Below, piece by piece: positions 16,429 to 30,682 of a stretch of DNA of 64,000 nt. A program made the position numbers and the translations under genes. Position 1 is the first letter of the stretch, and every line of letters begins with the position of its first letter. The notes under the pieces were generated by a model, which did not search any database, was not told the origin of the DNA, and saw only the letters and a program-made list of their open reading frames with translations. The DNA is taken from contig CACGWQ010000002.1 in assembly GCA_902576815.1 (NCBI GenBank), positions 39,252 to 103,251 on the forward strand. Reading direction: 5' to 3'. This stretch comes from an uncultured Pelagibacteraceae bacterium. GTDB lineage: Bacteria; Pseudomonadota; Alphaproteobacteria; Pelagibacterales; Pelagibacteraceae.

Positions 16429-18324
16429 ATGATCAACAATTATAAAGAAATTTATGATGAATCTTTAAGTAATCCTGAGGAATTTTGGAGAAAAATTTCT
16501 GAAGATGTATTTTGGTTCAAAAAACCAACTAAAATTTTAAACAAAGACAACCCACCATTCTATAAATGGTTTGAGGATGGTTTAACAAATACATGCTACA
16601 ACGCTTTGGACCATCACATAGATCAAGGTAGAGGCAATAATACGGCTTTAATCTATGATAGTCCAATTACAGGTATTAAAGCAAAGTTCACTTTTAAAGA
16701 GTTAAAAGAAAAAGTCTCTAAATTTGCGGGAGCTCTAGATAAACAAGGGATTAAAAAAGGAGATCGAGTAATAATTTATATGCCAATGATACCAGAAGCA
16801 GTAATGGCGATGCTTGCTTGTGGAAGAATTGGAGCAATTCACTCTGTAGTATTCGGTGGTTTTGCTTCAAATGAATTAGCTAGTAGAATTGATGATAGTA
16901 AAGCTAAAATTTTAATCACAGCATCATGTGGATTTGAACCCGGAAGAACAGTAGAATATAGACCGCTTGTAGATGGAGCTTTAAAATTAGCAAAACACCA
17001 AGTTGAAAAAGTAATATTATTTCAAAGAAAAGATCACGAGGTAAAATTAAATAAACCTTTAGAAATAAGTTGGGATGAAGCATTATCTGGAGCAAATGAT
17101 AAAGATTGCGTTGAGATGAATGCCAATGATTATGCTTATATACTTTACACTTCAGGGACCACAGGTATTCCGAAAGGAATAGTAAGAGATATAGGTGGTC
17201 ACATAGTTGCCCTTAAATGGACAATGAAAAATATTTATAACATTGATCAAGACGACGTTTGGTGGTCAGCAAGTGATATTGGTTGGATTGTAGGACATTC
17301 CTATATTGTCTATGCTCCATTATTCAAAGGTTGTGCAACCCTTTTATTTGAGGGTAAACCTGTGGGTACTCCCGATGCTGGAGTATTTTGGAGAATAATA
17401 TCAGAATATAAAATTAAGTCTTTATTCACAGCTCCAACTGCATTTAGAGCAATTAAAAAAGAAGATCCAGAAGGTAAATTTTTTTCCAAATACGACTTGA
17501 GTTCATTTGAGTCATTATTTTTAGCAGGTGAAAGAGCAGATCCAGATACTATTAAATGGGCTGAGAATTTACTTAAAGTTCCTGTAATTGATCATTGGTG
17601 GCAAACTGAAACAAGTTGGGCGATAAGTTCAAATTGTACTGGAATTGAAATGCAACAAACTAAGTATGGATCAGCTTGTAAAGCAGTTCCAGGTTATGAT
17701 GTAAAAATAATTAAACCTGATCAAACAATAGCAAAAGCAAATGAGATGGGAGATATTGTTGTTAAACTTCCACTTCCTCCTGGAACTTTCCCAACTTTAT
17801 GGAATGCAGACAAAAGATATAAAGAGAACTATATGTCAAATTATAATGGTTACTATCAAACTTATGATGCAGGACATATCGATGATGATGGATATATTTG
17901 GATTATGTCTAGAACAGATGACATTATAAATGTTGCAGGTCATAGACTTTCAACTGGTGCAATTGAAGAAGTTTTATCAGAACATCAATCTGTTGCTGAA
18001 TGTGCAGTAATTGGAATAAAAGATCAACTTAAAGGACAATTGCCAATTGGTTTAATTGCTCTAAAAGCAGGAGTTTCAAAGGATAATGAGACTATTTCAA
18101 AAGAGTGTGTGCAGATGGTTAGAGATAAAGTCGGGCCTGTTGCAGCTTTTAAAATAGCAATTGTTGTTAAAAGATTACCAAAAACTAGATCTGGAAAAGT
18201 TTTAAGAGGAACAATTAGAAAAATTGCTGACAAAGAAGAATATAAAATGCCCGCAACAATTGATGATCCTGCAATTCTTGATGAGATAAAAGAAGACTTA
18301 ATTAGTAGCAATATTTTAAAATAA
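16429..18324 (+). CDS. prpE: Propionyl-CoA synthetase-like acyl-CoA ligase (PrpE/ACS family)
   Basis: 631 aa. AMP-forming ligase activating propionate or another short acid to its CoA ester. Seen are the ACS N-terminal cap, the P-loop YTSGTTGIPKG (about residues 239-249), DHWWQTETSW (about 387-396), the hinge YQTYDAGHIDDDGYIWIMSRTDD (around 480-500), and the acetylatable lysine in LPKTRSGKVLRG (about 585-596). TASCGFEPGRTVEYRPLVDGA near 160-180 matches PrpE rather than acetyl-CoA synthetase. The stop and the following SMR gene overlap by one base (TAATG). Confidence 0.82.
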   Translation: MINNYKEIYDESLSNPEEFWRKISEDVFWFKKPTKILNKDNPPFYKWFEDGLTNTCYNALDHHIDQGRGNNTALIYDSPITGIKAKFTFKELKEKVSKFAGALDKQGIKKGDRVIIYMPMIPEAVMAMLACGRIGAIHSVVFGGFASNELASRIDDSKAKILITASCGFEPGRTVEYRPLVDGALKLAKHQVEKVILFQRKDHEVKLNKPLEISWDEALSGANDKDCVEMNANDYAYILYTSGTTGIPKGIVRDIGGHIVALKWTMKNIYNIDQDDVWWSASDIGWIVGHSYIVYAPLFKGCATLLFEGKPVGTPDAGVFWRIISEYKIKSLFTAPTAFRAIKKEDPEGKFFSKYDLSSFESLFLAGERADPDTIKWAENLLKVPVIDHWWQTETSWAISSNCTGIEMQQTKYGSACKAVPGYDVKIIKPDQTIAKANEMGDIVVKLPLPPGTFPTLWNADKRYKENYMSNYNGYYQTYDAGHIDDDGYIWIMSRTDDIINVAGHRLSTGAIEEVLSEHQSVAECAVIGIKDQLKGQLPIGLIALKAGVSKDNETISKECVQMVRDKVGPVAAFKIAIVVKRLPKTRSGKVLRGTIRKIADKEEYKMPATIDDPAILDEIKEDLISSNILK

Positions 18325-18656
18325 TGCTTAAGACATATCTTTTTTTAGTAGGAGCAATTATTTGTGAAGTTTGTGGAACAATGCTTCTTCCTGTTACACA
18401 AAACTTCACGAAAGTAACACCAACAGTATTTTTAGCAGTATTTTATTTATCTGCTTTTTATTTACTTACGTTTGTTGTTGATAAACTACCTATTGCAATT
18501 GTTTATGGAACATGGAGCGGACTTGGTATTTTTACTATTGCGATATTGGGTTACGTATTTTTTAAACAATCCTTAAGTTGGCAAGCTTTATTGGGCATGT
18601 TTCTTATTGTTGTTGGAGTAACACTTGTAAATATATATTCAAGTAAAGCTATATAA
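18324..18656 (+). CDS. Small multidrug resistance (SMR/EmrE-like) transporter
   Basis: 110 aa with four membrane helices, the family's usual size. Dual-topology proton-coupled export of cations or guanidinium-like compounds. The first helix carries the essential glutamate in GAIICEVCGTMLL (E about 14), and the SMR text IVYGTWSGLGIFTIAILGY... (about 71-90, with W and G) matches EmrE/Sug. Coupled to the acyl-CoA ligase gene by TAATG; convergent with the dihydroorotase gene with a 1-bp gap. Confidence 0.9.
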   Translation: MLKTYLFLVGAIICEVCGTMLLPVTQNFTKVTPTVFLAVFYLSAFYLLTFVVDKLPIAIVYGTWSGLGIFTIAILGYVFFKQSLSWQALLGMFLIVVGVTLVNIYSSKAI

Positions 18657-18657
18657 A

Positions 18658-19968
18658 TTAATTAAAAAGAATTGGTTTGCCGGATGGATCTCCCAAAATT
18701 TCATCTTCTTTCATTTTAATATCACCACTAATAATTGTGTAAACTGGCGAGCCTTTAAACTTATAACCATCAAATGGACTCCATCCACACTTACTGTGAA
18801 TATTTTCATTTCTGATTTCAATAGTTCTATTCATATCTATTATTGTAAAATCAGCATCATAATCTTTTTTGATAAAACCTTTATTTTTAATACCAAATAC
18901 AGAAACAGGGTTTTCACAAAGAAGTTTAATTAGCTGATCTAACGTAAGTTTTTTGTCATTCACGTGATTTAGCATAACCGGTAATAATGTTTGTACACCT
19001 GGCATACCAGATGGCGACTGAGGATATTCTTTTAATTTATTTTCTTTTAAATGAGGTGCATGGTCTGAACCTATAGTATCATTATAATTATTTCTAATAG
19101 CATACCACAGTCTGTCATAATGAGACTTGTCTCTTAAAGGAGGGTTCATCTGAGCGAAAGTACCAAGTTTGTCATAACAATCTGGTGCATATATTGTTAA
19201 ATGTTGAGGGGTAATTTCAAAAGTTATGTTTCCTTTATTTTGAGACAAGAAATCTACTTCTTTTTTTGTTGTCACGTGTAATATATGCGCTTTTTTATTA
19301 AGTCTTTTTGCAATCCTAACAATCCTTCTTGTAGATGACATCGCACATTCTTCATTCCTCCATACAGGATGAGTATGAACATTGCCTTTTTCAATTAATT
19401 TTTTTCTCAAGTTAATTATTTCTTCATCTTCAGAATGAACTGCAACTATTTTTGAAGTATTCTGAAAGACTTTTTCAATATCTTCTTCTTTATCAACCAA
19501 AAGATTTCCAGTTGATGATCCAGCAAAAAGTTTTACGCCACAACAACCATCTAAGCCTTTAAGATTTGCCAAATCAGAGGCATTATCTGGAGTTGCTCCA
19601 AAATAAAATGCGTAGTTTGAATACATCCTATTTTTTGCAAGATTTAACTTATTATTAAATTCTTTTATATTTGCAGTGGGCGGATTTGTATTTGGCATCT
19701 CAAAAACACTCGTAATACCTCCAGCAATAGCTGCTTTACTTCCAGTATGTAAATCCTCCGCATTAGTTGATCCCGGCTCACGGAAATGAACTTGAGTATC
19801 CATGCAACCAGGTAAAACTAGTAAATTGCTTGCATCAATAGTTTCTTTGCTTAGTTCATTATTTAAATTGCCAATTATTGAGATTTTTCCATTCTGAACA
19901 CCAATATTAGTCTTAATAATTTTTCCATCGATATAACACCCTCCATTTTTTATAATAAGATCTAACAT
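18658..19968 (-). CDS. pyrC: Dihydroorotase-like amidohydrolase (class I PyrC type)
   Basis: 436 aa. Zinc amidohydrolase of the dihydroorotase/allantoinase group; closes carbamoyl-aspartate to dihydroorotate in pyrimidine synthesis. Motifs are DTQVHFREPG (57-66), the carboxylated-lysine segment GVKLFAGSSTG (about 142-152), ILHVTT, and GSDHAPHLKE (about 298-307). The first metal-binding histidine of the usual HxH is a glutamine here (Q59-V-H61), a variant I recall from other alphaproteobacterial dihydroorotases. Divergent from ygfZ, with a 43-bp gap. Confidence 0.8.
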   Translation of the reverse strand: MLDLIIKNGGCYIDGKIIKTNIGVQNGKISIIGNLNNELSKETIDASNLLVLPGCMDTQVHFREPGSTNAEDLHTGSKAAIAGGITSVFEMPNTNPPTANIKEFNNKLNLAKNRMYSNYAFYFGATPDNASDLANLKGLDGCCGVKLFAGSSTGNLLVDKEEDIEKVFQNTSKIVAVHSEDEEIINLRKKLIEKGNVHTHPVWRNEECAMSSTRRIVRIAKRLNKKAHILHVTTKKEVDFLSQNKGNITFEITPQHLTIYAPDCYDKLGTFAQMNPPLRDKSHYDRLWYAIRNNYNDTIGSDHAPHLKENKLKEYPQSPSGMPGVQTLLPVMLNHVNDKKLTLDQLIKLLCENPVSVFGIKNKGFIKKDYDADFTIIDMNRTIEIRNENIHSKCGWSPFDGYKFKGSPVYTIISGDIKMKEDEILGDPSGKPILFN

Positions 19969-20011
19969 TTTATGAAATCGTTATTATATTATTATCTATA
20001 ACCAATCAATC

Positions 20012-20902
20012 ATGAAAAAAAATAATGTTTATATCTTAGAGGACAGAGGACTTTTGTATGTTTCTGGTGAAGACTGTAAAGAATTTCTACAAAATATAGT
20101 CACAAATAATATTAACAAAGTAGATGAAAAAAATTCATGTTATTCTGCCTTACTCACTCCACAGGGAAAATATTTGTATGATTTCAATATTCTAAAACAT
20201 AAGTCTGGATATTTTTTAGATTGTGAGAGAAAAAATATCGATAATTTATTTAATCAATTAAACTTATACAAGCTAAGATCAAAAGTTGAAATTTTAAATT
20301 TAAGTAATGAATTTGTAATTGCAGTTATTAGTAAAGAAAAATTTTTGGATATGGAAAACTCAAGTTCTAACCTTGGTTGTACGATTAAATTTAGAGAGGA
20401 TAGTATTTTTTTAGATCCTAGAAATGTAGAACTTGGGGCAAGAATAGTAACTAATTTAGAAAAATTATATTTATCATTAAAAAAACTTGGGCTTCAAAGT
20501 GCAAATAAGAAAGAATATTACAAATTTAGTCATGAAATTGGAATTCCACAAAATAATACTGAAAAACTTCAAAATAAAATTTTTGGCATTGAGTGTAACT
20601 TTGATGAATTAAATGCAATAGATTTTAAAAAAGGTTGTTACGTAGGACAAGAAAATACTGCAAGAATAAAATTAAAAGATAAATTAAACAAACGTCTTCT
20701 ACCAATTGAAGTAATAGAAGGTAATTTAGAAAATGAAATTATATCGTTTGAGAATGATGAAATAGGAAAAGTATTAATAAACGGTAATTATCCTTATGCT
20801 CTTGTCAAAGTTAAGAATGAAAAATTCGATTTTGACAAAACTTTTAATTGTGGTTCAGCTAAAGTTAAAATCAAGAAACCTGATTGGCTACAAATTACTT
20901 AA
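20012..20902 (+). CDS. ygfZ: YgfZ/GcvT-like folate-binding protein
   Basis: 296 aa. Tetrahydrofolate-dependent helper for repair or assembly of Fe-S enzymes such as MiaB. The family signature K-G-C-Y-x-G-Q-E is seen as KKGCYVGQENTARIK (about residues 208-222), with the conserved reactive cysteine. The N-terminal GcvT-like fold starts LLYVSGEDCKEFLQNIVTNN. The 3' end overlaps the convergent MazG-like gene by 8 bp. Confidence 0.88.
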   Translation: MKKNNVYILEDRGLLYVSGEDCKEFLQNIVTNNINKVDEKNSCYSALLTPQGKYLYDFNILKHKSGYFLDCERKNIDNLFNQLNLYKLRSKVEILNLSNEFVIAVISKEKFLDMENSSSNLGCTIKFREDSIFLDPRNVELGARIVTNLEKLYLSLKKLGLQSANKKEYYKFSHEIGIPQNNTEKLQNKIFGIECNFDELNAIDFKKGCYVGQENTARIKLKDKLNKRLLPIEVIEGNLENEIISFENDEIGKVLINGNYPYALVKVKNEKFDFDKTFNCGSAKVKIKKPDWLQIT

Positions 20903-21266
20903 TAAATTTAGATAAATCTGGTTTAAAATAGTTTGGACCTTTCATAACTTTACCCTGATCATTATAAATAGGTTTTCCATCATTTCCTAACTTACTCATA
21001 TTAGAATTTTGAACTTCTTCAAAACAAGCATCTAAATTAATACCAAAAGCATGCCCAGCACCATAAGTAACATATAATATATCAGTTAATGCATCTGCAA
21101 CCTCTAAAAGATCATTATTGTCTAATGCTTGTTTAAATTCATCTAATTCTTCTTTAATTAAATTGTACCTAAGTATATTAATTTTATCAGAACTGAAAGA
21201 TGGTCTGGATTTAACTTCTTGCCCAAAAGTCTCCATAAAATTTTTTACTTTTTGAAAATTTGTCAT
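20895..21266 (-). CDS. MazG-like / HisE-type nucleoside-triphosphate pyrophosphohydrolase
   Basis: 123 aa all-alpha NTP pyrophosphatase. The metal-binding pattern EExxE...ExxD is seen: EELDEF (about 53-58) and EVADALTDILYVTYG (about 75-89). The text FGQEVKSRPSF and the GHAFGINLDACFEEVQNSNMSK end are typical of the phage/bacterial HisE-like family. Probably removes damaged or excess dNTPs. Divergent from fumC. Confidence 0.8.
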   Translation of the reverse strand: MTNFQKVKNFMETFGQEVKSRPSFSSDKINILRYNLIKEELDEFKQALDNNDLLEVADALTDILYVTYGAGHAFGINLDACFEEVQNSNMSKLGNDGKPIYNDQGKVMKGPNYFKPDLSKFIK

Positions 21267-21326
21267 TTTACTCCTGTAAGATTAATAAAAATAGTATATA
21301 AATTATTTGATTATTTATTCAAATAA

Positions 21327-22715
21327 ATGAAAACAAGAAAAGAATTTGATAGCATTGGTGGTATAGAAGTACCTAACAATAAATATTGGGGTGCTTCTAC
21401 TCAAAGATCAAAGAAATTTTTTAATATTGGTAAAATACATGTTCCATCTTCAATAATAAGATCTATTGCAATTATAAAGAGAAGTGCTGCGATAGTTCAT
21501 AAAAGAGACAAATCGATTTCACATAAAATATCTAGTGCTATAATTAAAGCTTCAAATGAAGTCATTACTGGCAAAATGGAGGAAAATTTTCCTTTAAAAG
21601 TTTGGCAAACTGGTTCTGGAACACAAACAAATATGAATGTAAACGAAGTTATTGCAAATAGAGCTATCGAGATTTTAAAGGGGAAAAAGGGATCAAAAAA
21701 ACCAGTGCATCCTAATGATCATGTTAATAAATCTCAATCTACAAACGATGTATTTCCTACAGCAATGCATATCTCCGTTGCAACAGAAACCATTAATAAA
21801 CTTATACCCAGTTTAAAATTATTAGAATTTGCTTTAAATAAAAAAAGCAAAGAATTTTCTAAAATAGTAAAAATTGGTAGAACTCATCTTCAAGATGCTA
21901 CACCCCTGTCTCTTGGACAAGAATTTTCTGGATATCACGAGCAAATAAAGAAAAGCATTGATAGAATAAAGTATTGTTTAAATGATATATATTATTTAGC
22001 ACAGGGAGGAACTGCCGTTGGAACAGGGATAAATTCAAAAAAAAACTTTGACAAAAAAATTGTTAGTGAAATAAGAAAATTTTGTAAAATAAAATTCAGG
22101 CCTGCACCAAATAAATTTTCTGAATTAGCAGCACACGATGCAATAGTAAATTTTTCAGGATCTTTAAATTCATGTGCGGTTGCTTTAATGAAAATTTCAA
22201 ATGATATTAGATTTTTAGGTTCTGGACCAAGAGCTGGTTATGGAGAACTTTTATTGCCAGAGAATGAACCAGGTTCATCAATAATGCCAGGTAAAGTTAA
22301 TCCCACTCAATGTGAGGCTGTAACTATGGTGTGTGCAAAGGTAATTGGAAATCATACTGGTATAACTGTTGCTGGGAGTCATGGACATTTTGAATTAAAT
22401 GTTTTTAAACCTTTAATTGCTTATAATATTTTGCAATCTATCGATATTTTATCTGATAGTGTAAGAAATTTCAGTATATATTGTGTAAAAGGAATAAGAG
22501 CTAATAAGAAAAAAATTCAAGAACACCTTGATAACTCATTAATGCTTGTTACAGCTTTAGCACCTAGGATAGGATATGATAATGCTGCAAAGATTGCGAA
22601 AAAAGCATTAAAAAATAATACTAAATTGAAAAGAGAAGCCATAAAATCTGGTTTGATTGATGAGAAAAATTATAATTTACTAGTTAACCCTATAAAAATG
22701 ATAAAGCCAAATTAA
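21327..22715 (+). CDS. fumC: Fumarate hydratase, class II
   Basis: 462 aa, standard FumC length. Converts fumarate to malate in the TCA cycle without iron. Features are TGSGTQTNMNVNEVIANRA (about residues 93-111), the HPNDHVNKSQSTND region (about 126-139), the catalytic HLQDATP (about 186-192), and the superfamily signature GSSIMPGKVNPTQCE (about 317-331). Stop overlaps the convergent AsmA-like gene by 4 bp. Confidence 0.97.
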   Translation: MKTRKEFDSIGGIEVPNNKYWGASTQRSKKFFNIGKIHVPSSIIRSIAIIKRSAAIVHKRDKSISHKISSAIIKASNEVITGKMEENFPLKVWQTGSGTQTNMNVNEVIANRAIEILKGKKGSKKPVHPNDHVNKSQSTNDVFPTAMHISVATETINKLIPSLKLLEFALNKKSKEFSKIVKIGRTHLQDATPLSLGQEFSGYHEQIKKSIDRIKYCLNDIYYLAQGGTAVGTGINSKKNFDKKIVSEIRKFCKIKFRPAPNKFSELAAHDAIVNFSGSLNSCAVALMKISNDIRFLGSGPRAGYGELLLPENEPGSSIMPGKVNPTQCEAVTMVCAKVIGNHTGITVAGSHGHFELNVFKPLIAYNILQSIDILSDSVRNFSIYCVKGIRANKKKIQEHLDNSLMLVTALAPRIGYDNAAKIAKKALKNNTKLKREAIKSGLIDEKNYNLLVNPIKMIKPN

Positions 22716-24064
22716 TCGACTACTTTTCTAATGTGTGCTCTTAGATTTTGAATATTTTTTACATTAAATTTTTGATTTGATTTCTCTTTGCTGTTTATAT
22801 TATTAATTTTGATATTAGAAATAGTAAATTCAGTTGATCCAATGTCTTTCTCTGCATCAAAATTTATCTGTTCTATTTTTTTTGCTTTTTTTGATCCTAT
22901 TTGAAAAATTTTTGCAAATTCGATATGATCTTTTATTATAAGTTTATTTTTTGAGGAAAATTTATACTCACTTTGCTTTTCATTAAAATTTATATTGGTA
23001 GTTAATTCTCCAATTTTACCTAAACTAAATTTTAAATTATTTAAATAAATTTTTTTTTCATCTATTTTTAAATTAATCTCTCCATTTTTAATTTCTTTAA
23101 ATTTTATTTTAAAAACACCACTTATATTTCCTAAATAGTTTTCATTATAATGAAATAAATTTAATAATAAGTTATCAATGATGTTATCTAATTTTATGTT
23201 TTTAATACTTATTGATCCATCAAAATAAAATGGGCTAAGCCTAATATCACTATCAATTTTAAAATTAATATCGTTTTTTTTTGGAGAAGATATCTCAACT
23301 TTATCTTTATTAACTATAAAATTATATTCTAATTTATTATTTGCATAATCTATATAAGAATAACCTTTGAAATTTTTAGAATTTTCAAATTTAATGATAT
23401 TTCTTATAGTAATATTAGGATTATATAAATTTATAAAATGATTACTTTGATTTGGTGTTTTATAATTTCTCTCCCAGTCAGATTTAAATTTTATCCCAAA
23501 AGCTTCACCTATTATTAGTAAATTTTTATTTTTTGTTTTATTGTTTATTTTGTATGAAACTTTGTCTATTGGAGATATTAAAATTGCATCATCATTTTTA
23601 TTTCTGATAAAGATTTTACAATTAACTAAATATATTGGTTTGTTAATTTTTTTATATAAATGATCTCTCAAATTTATAATATCTAACAATTTAAATTCTA
23701 AATTTGTCTCTATAATTTCAGTGGATATAAAATTTTCAAATGATCTTAAATAAATATCTCTTAAAGATATAAATATTTTTAAATTAGATGTCTTTATAAA
23801 ACTATTATTTTTTCCATTTTTAGATAAATCTAAAAAGGCATTTTCTAGTAATAAGTGTGGTCTAGGAAAAGGCTTGTAGGAGATTTTTCCTGATGTATTA
23901 AGATAAAATTTAAAATTTTTATAAAAACTTTTCTCTATTTTTACAACATCACTTTTATAATTGAATAAAACTGGTAAAGATAAAATAGCAAATGATGAAA
24001 AAAATATTACAAGCGCAACCAAGATTAATGAAAAAGTTATTTTGTTTTGTTTAATTTTATTCAT
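22712..24064 (-). CDS. AsmA-like membrane-anchored protein
   Basis: 450 aa. One N-terminal membrane anchor (about residues 11-33), then a long beta-rich periplasmic part. The N-terminal text VKIEKSFYKNFKFYLNTSGKISYKPFPRP and LLLENAFLDLS matches the AsmA domain start (signal anchor, then G-x-V-x-x-x-x-x-P-x-P-x-L). The lysine and asparagine content is very high. AsmA-like proteins are thought to help phospholipid transport to the outer membrane. Divergent from uvrD with only 32 bp between starts. Confidence 0.65.
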   Translation of the reverse strand: MNKIKQNKITFSLILVALVIFFSSFAILSLPVLFNYKSDVVKIEKSFYKNFKFYLNTSGKISYKPFPRPHLLLENAFLDLSKNGKNNSFIKTSNLKIFISLRDIYLRSFENFISTEIIETNLEFKLLDIINLRDHLYKKINKPIYLVNCKIFIRNKNDDAILISPIDKVSYKINNKTKNKNLLIIGEAFGIKFKSDWERNYKTPNQSNHFINLYNPNITIRNIIKFENSKNFKGYSYIDYANNKLEYNFIVNKDKVEISSPKKNDINFKIDSDIRLSPFYFDGSISIKNIKLDNIIDNLLLNLFHYNENYLGNISGVFKIKFKEIKNGEINLKIDEKKIYLNNLKFSLGKIGELTTNINFNEKQSEYKFSSKNKLIIKDHIEFAKIFQIGSKKAKKIEQINFDAEKDIGSTEFTISNIKINNINSKEKSNQKFNVKNIQNLRAHIRKVVD

Positions 24065-24096
24065 TAGAGCTCATAAAGTTTATACAATAATAATAA

Positions 24097-26117
24097 ATGT
24101 CAAAAACAGATTATTTGTTAAATTTAAATGAAAAGCAACAAGAAGCAGTATTGCATTTAGAAGGTCCTTTGCTGATTGTGGCAGGGGCTGGATCAGGGAA
24201 AACAAAAGTTTTAACATCGAGAATTGCTCATATTATAAAAAGTCATAAAGCATTTTCCAATCAAGTTCTTGCTGTAACGTTTACTAATAAAGCTGCAAAA
24301 GAAATGCAAATTAGAGTTTCAAAACTTTTACAAAAAGAAGCTATAGGTTTGCCTTGGCTTGGAACATTTCACTCAATAAGTTCAAAAATCTTAAGAAAAC
24401 ATGCAGATGCAGTTGGATTGAAATCTAATTTTACGATCATAGATCAAGATGATCAAGTAAGACTTGTAAAAAATATTTGTAAATCAGAGAATATCGACAT
24501 AAAGAAAATTTCGCCGAAATATATTTTAGCAATAATAGACAAATGGAAAAATAAAGGTTTTTATCCCTCTGATGTAATTTTAAAAAAAAAAGATCCACTA
24601 GAGAGAAATTTTCTTAATATTTATAAAATTTATCAACAAAAACTCATCGATCTTAACTCTGCTGATTTTAGTGATTTAATTTTACATACAGTTAAAATTT
24701 TTAAAAATTATCCTGATATTGCTTCGATTTATTCTAAGAAATTCAAATACATATTAGTTGATGAATACCAAGATACTAACTTTATTCAAAGTGAGTGGCT
24801 GAATTATTTAGCTACTACTAATAATAATATTTGTTGTGTGGGGGATGATGATCAATCAATTTATAGTTGGAGAGGTGCAGAAATTAAAAACTTTTTAGAA
24901 TTTGATAAAAATTATAAAAATACTAAAATAATTAGATTGGAAAAGAATTATAGGTCTACTCAAAATATTTTAAGTGTAGCTTCAAAATTAATTGAAAATA
25001 ATCAAAACAGAGTTGGAAAAACATTATACACAAACCAAGAAGATGGCGAACTTGTTACACTAGATTGCTTCAGAAATGTAAAAGATGAAGCTATAGATAT
25101 CAGCTCTACAATTGAATATTATAAAAAAAAAAATTCACTAAATGAAATTGCTATATTAGTTCGGGCCATTTTTCAAACAAGGGAATTTGAAGAAAGATTT
25201 TTAAAAGTTGGAATTCCTTATAGAATTATAGGCGGAATAAAATTTTATGAGAGATCAGAAATAAAAGATTGTGTTGCATATTTAAGATGTGTACATCAAC
25301 CCATGGATGATTTGTCTTTTGAGAGGATAATTAATGTTCCCAAAAGATCCATAGGTGACACAACCACTAAAAACATATCTGAATATGCTAAAAAAAATAA
25401 ATGTTCTTTAGAGATAGCATCGAAAAAATTAATAGAGATGAATAAAATAAAACCAAAAACTAAATTGGGATTAAATTCATTATTAAATCTTTTAAATAAA
25501 TGGAGATATGATCTTAAAGCTAAAACTGATCATAATAAACTTTTACAAATAATACTTGATGAGTCTGGATATAGCGAAATGTTAAAAAACAAGAAAGATT
25601 TAGAAAATGAAAATAGGTTAGAAAATATTAAAGAATTACTCGTTGCTATGAAGGAATTTGACAATTTAGAAAGTTTTTTAGAACATGTAGCTTTAGCAAC
25701 ATCTCTAGACCAAGATTGGGAAATTGAGAAAGTTAATTTGATGACTCTTCATGCATCAAAAGGTCTAGAGTTTAATATTGTTTATTTGCCAGGTTGGGAA
25801 GAAGGTTTGTTTCCTCACCAAAAAAGTATTGAAGAAAAGGGGGAGAGTGGTTTGGAAGAAGAGAGAAGACTCGCTTATGTTGGAATTACAAGAGCAAAAA
25901 AAATTGCAAAAATTTCGTTTTCTATGAATAGATTTTATCAAGGAGATTGGATTGACAGTGTAGCATCTAGATTTGTTGATGAGTTGCCAGATGAGTATAT
26001 AAAAAAGAATAATAGTTTTACTGAAAATGAAGAAAGTGATTTTGATTTTAATCAAGACATTGAATTTGATTCTGAAATTAGAAGTCCAGGATGGTTACGA
26101 TATCAAAAAAAATTAAA

Positions 26118-26121
<4 letters not shown>
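24097..26121 (+). CDS. uvrD: UvrD/Rep-type DNA helicase II
   Basis: 674 aa SF1A 3'-5' helicase for excision and mismatch repair. Walker A GAGSGKT (30-36), motif Ia AVTFTNKAAKEM (about 67-78), Walker B YILVDEYQDTN (about 218-228), motif III DDQSIYSWRGA (about 251-261), motif IV LEKNYRST (about 281-288), and motifs V-VI LMTLHASKGLEF and RRLAYVGITRAKK. A little short at the C-terminus compared with E. coli UvrD (720 aa). The stop overlaps the pepP start (ATGA at 26118). Confidence 0.95.
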
Positions 26122-29804
<3,683 letters not shown>

Positions 29805-30644
29805 TTATTTAAGGAGTTTTTTGAAGTTTTCTAAAATTTTGCCTGATTTTGTTTTTTTCTTTTTTTCAATCAACTTTGTGTAATTTTTATTAAATATGGT
29901 GTAGGACTTTGAATACCATTCACTTGATTGGTAATTATAACCAAGCAAATAAGCATATTTTTTAGCTTCAGTTTCTAAACCTATTTTGTAATTTAATTCT
30001 ACCAACCTAAAGAGGGCTTCTTCAATAAAAATTGTTTCATCATAATCATTTACAACAACTTGAAATCTATTTATTGCTGGTACCCATTTTTCTCTATCAA
30101 GATAATACCTTGCTAAATACATCTCTTTAGCGGCAAGTAATTCCATTATAAGTTCTAATTTGAATTTTGAGTCCAGAGCAAAATCAGTATTTGGATAATC
30201 ATTTACAATTTTTTCAAAATAATTTTTTGCTTTAAAAATTAACTGGGTATCCTTAGTTTCATCAATCATTTGATCATAATAACTTAATCCTAAAAGGTAA
30301 TAAGCGTAATCTAAATTTTCATTTTTAGGATATTTTTTAAGAAATCTATTTAATTCAATTATACTATCATCAAAATAAGACTGAGAATAATAAGCATAAG
30401 CAGCCATCAATGAAGCTCTTGGAGCCCATATTGATTGAGGGTATATGATTTCAACTTCATTAAATTTTCTAGCTGCATATATTACATCTCCATTATCTAA
30501 TTCTAGCAAACCTTGTTTATACGCTTCAATCATTTGATCTTCTTGACTTTTTTCAAAAATTATACTTTTTTTTTCCTCTTTATTTGAACATGAGAATAAA
30601 ATTAAAAAAAATAACAGATAAAATGTTGATCTGAAAAAAAACAT
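29805..30644 (-). CDS. bamD: BamD outer-membrane assembly lipoprotein
   Basis: 279 aa. Lipoprotein of the BAM complex that inserts beta-barrel proteins. The lipobox is LFSC with C19 as lipidation site after a hydrophobic signal. TPR repeats follow, recognisable as YKQGLLELDNGDVIYAARKFNEVEIIYPQS, SYFDDSIIELNRFLKKYPKN and AKNYFEKIVNDYPNTDFA. It follows lpxC by 38 bp, as in many Proteobacteria. Confidence 0.92.
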   Translation of the reverse strand: MFFFRSTFYLLFFLILFSCSNKEEKKSIIFEKSQEDQMIEAYKQGLLELDNGDVIYAARKFNEVEIIYPQSIWAPRASLMAAYAYYSQSYFDDSIIELNRFLKKYPKNENLDYAYYLLGLSYYDQMIDETKDTQLIFKAKNYFEKIVNDYPNTDFALDSKFKLELIMELLAAKEMYLARYYLDREKWVPAINRFQVVVNDYDETIFIEEALFRLVELNYKIGLETEAKKYAYLLGYNYQSSEWYSKSYTIFNKNYTKLIEKKKKTKSGKILENFKKLLK

Positions 30645-30682
30645 GTATCCTTTTTAACAGATTATTTGTGAAATTCTAATGT

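Noticed and set aside
16399..16446. 15-codon ORF before the acyl-CoA ligase gene
   Set aside because: Very short, overlaps the real start and shows no ribosome-binding site or conserved features.
25765..26055. 96-aa minus-strand ORF within uvrD
   Set aside because: Antisense to uvrD helicase motifs; low complexity, no family features.
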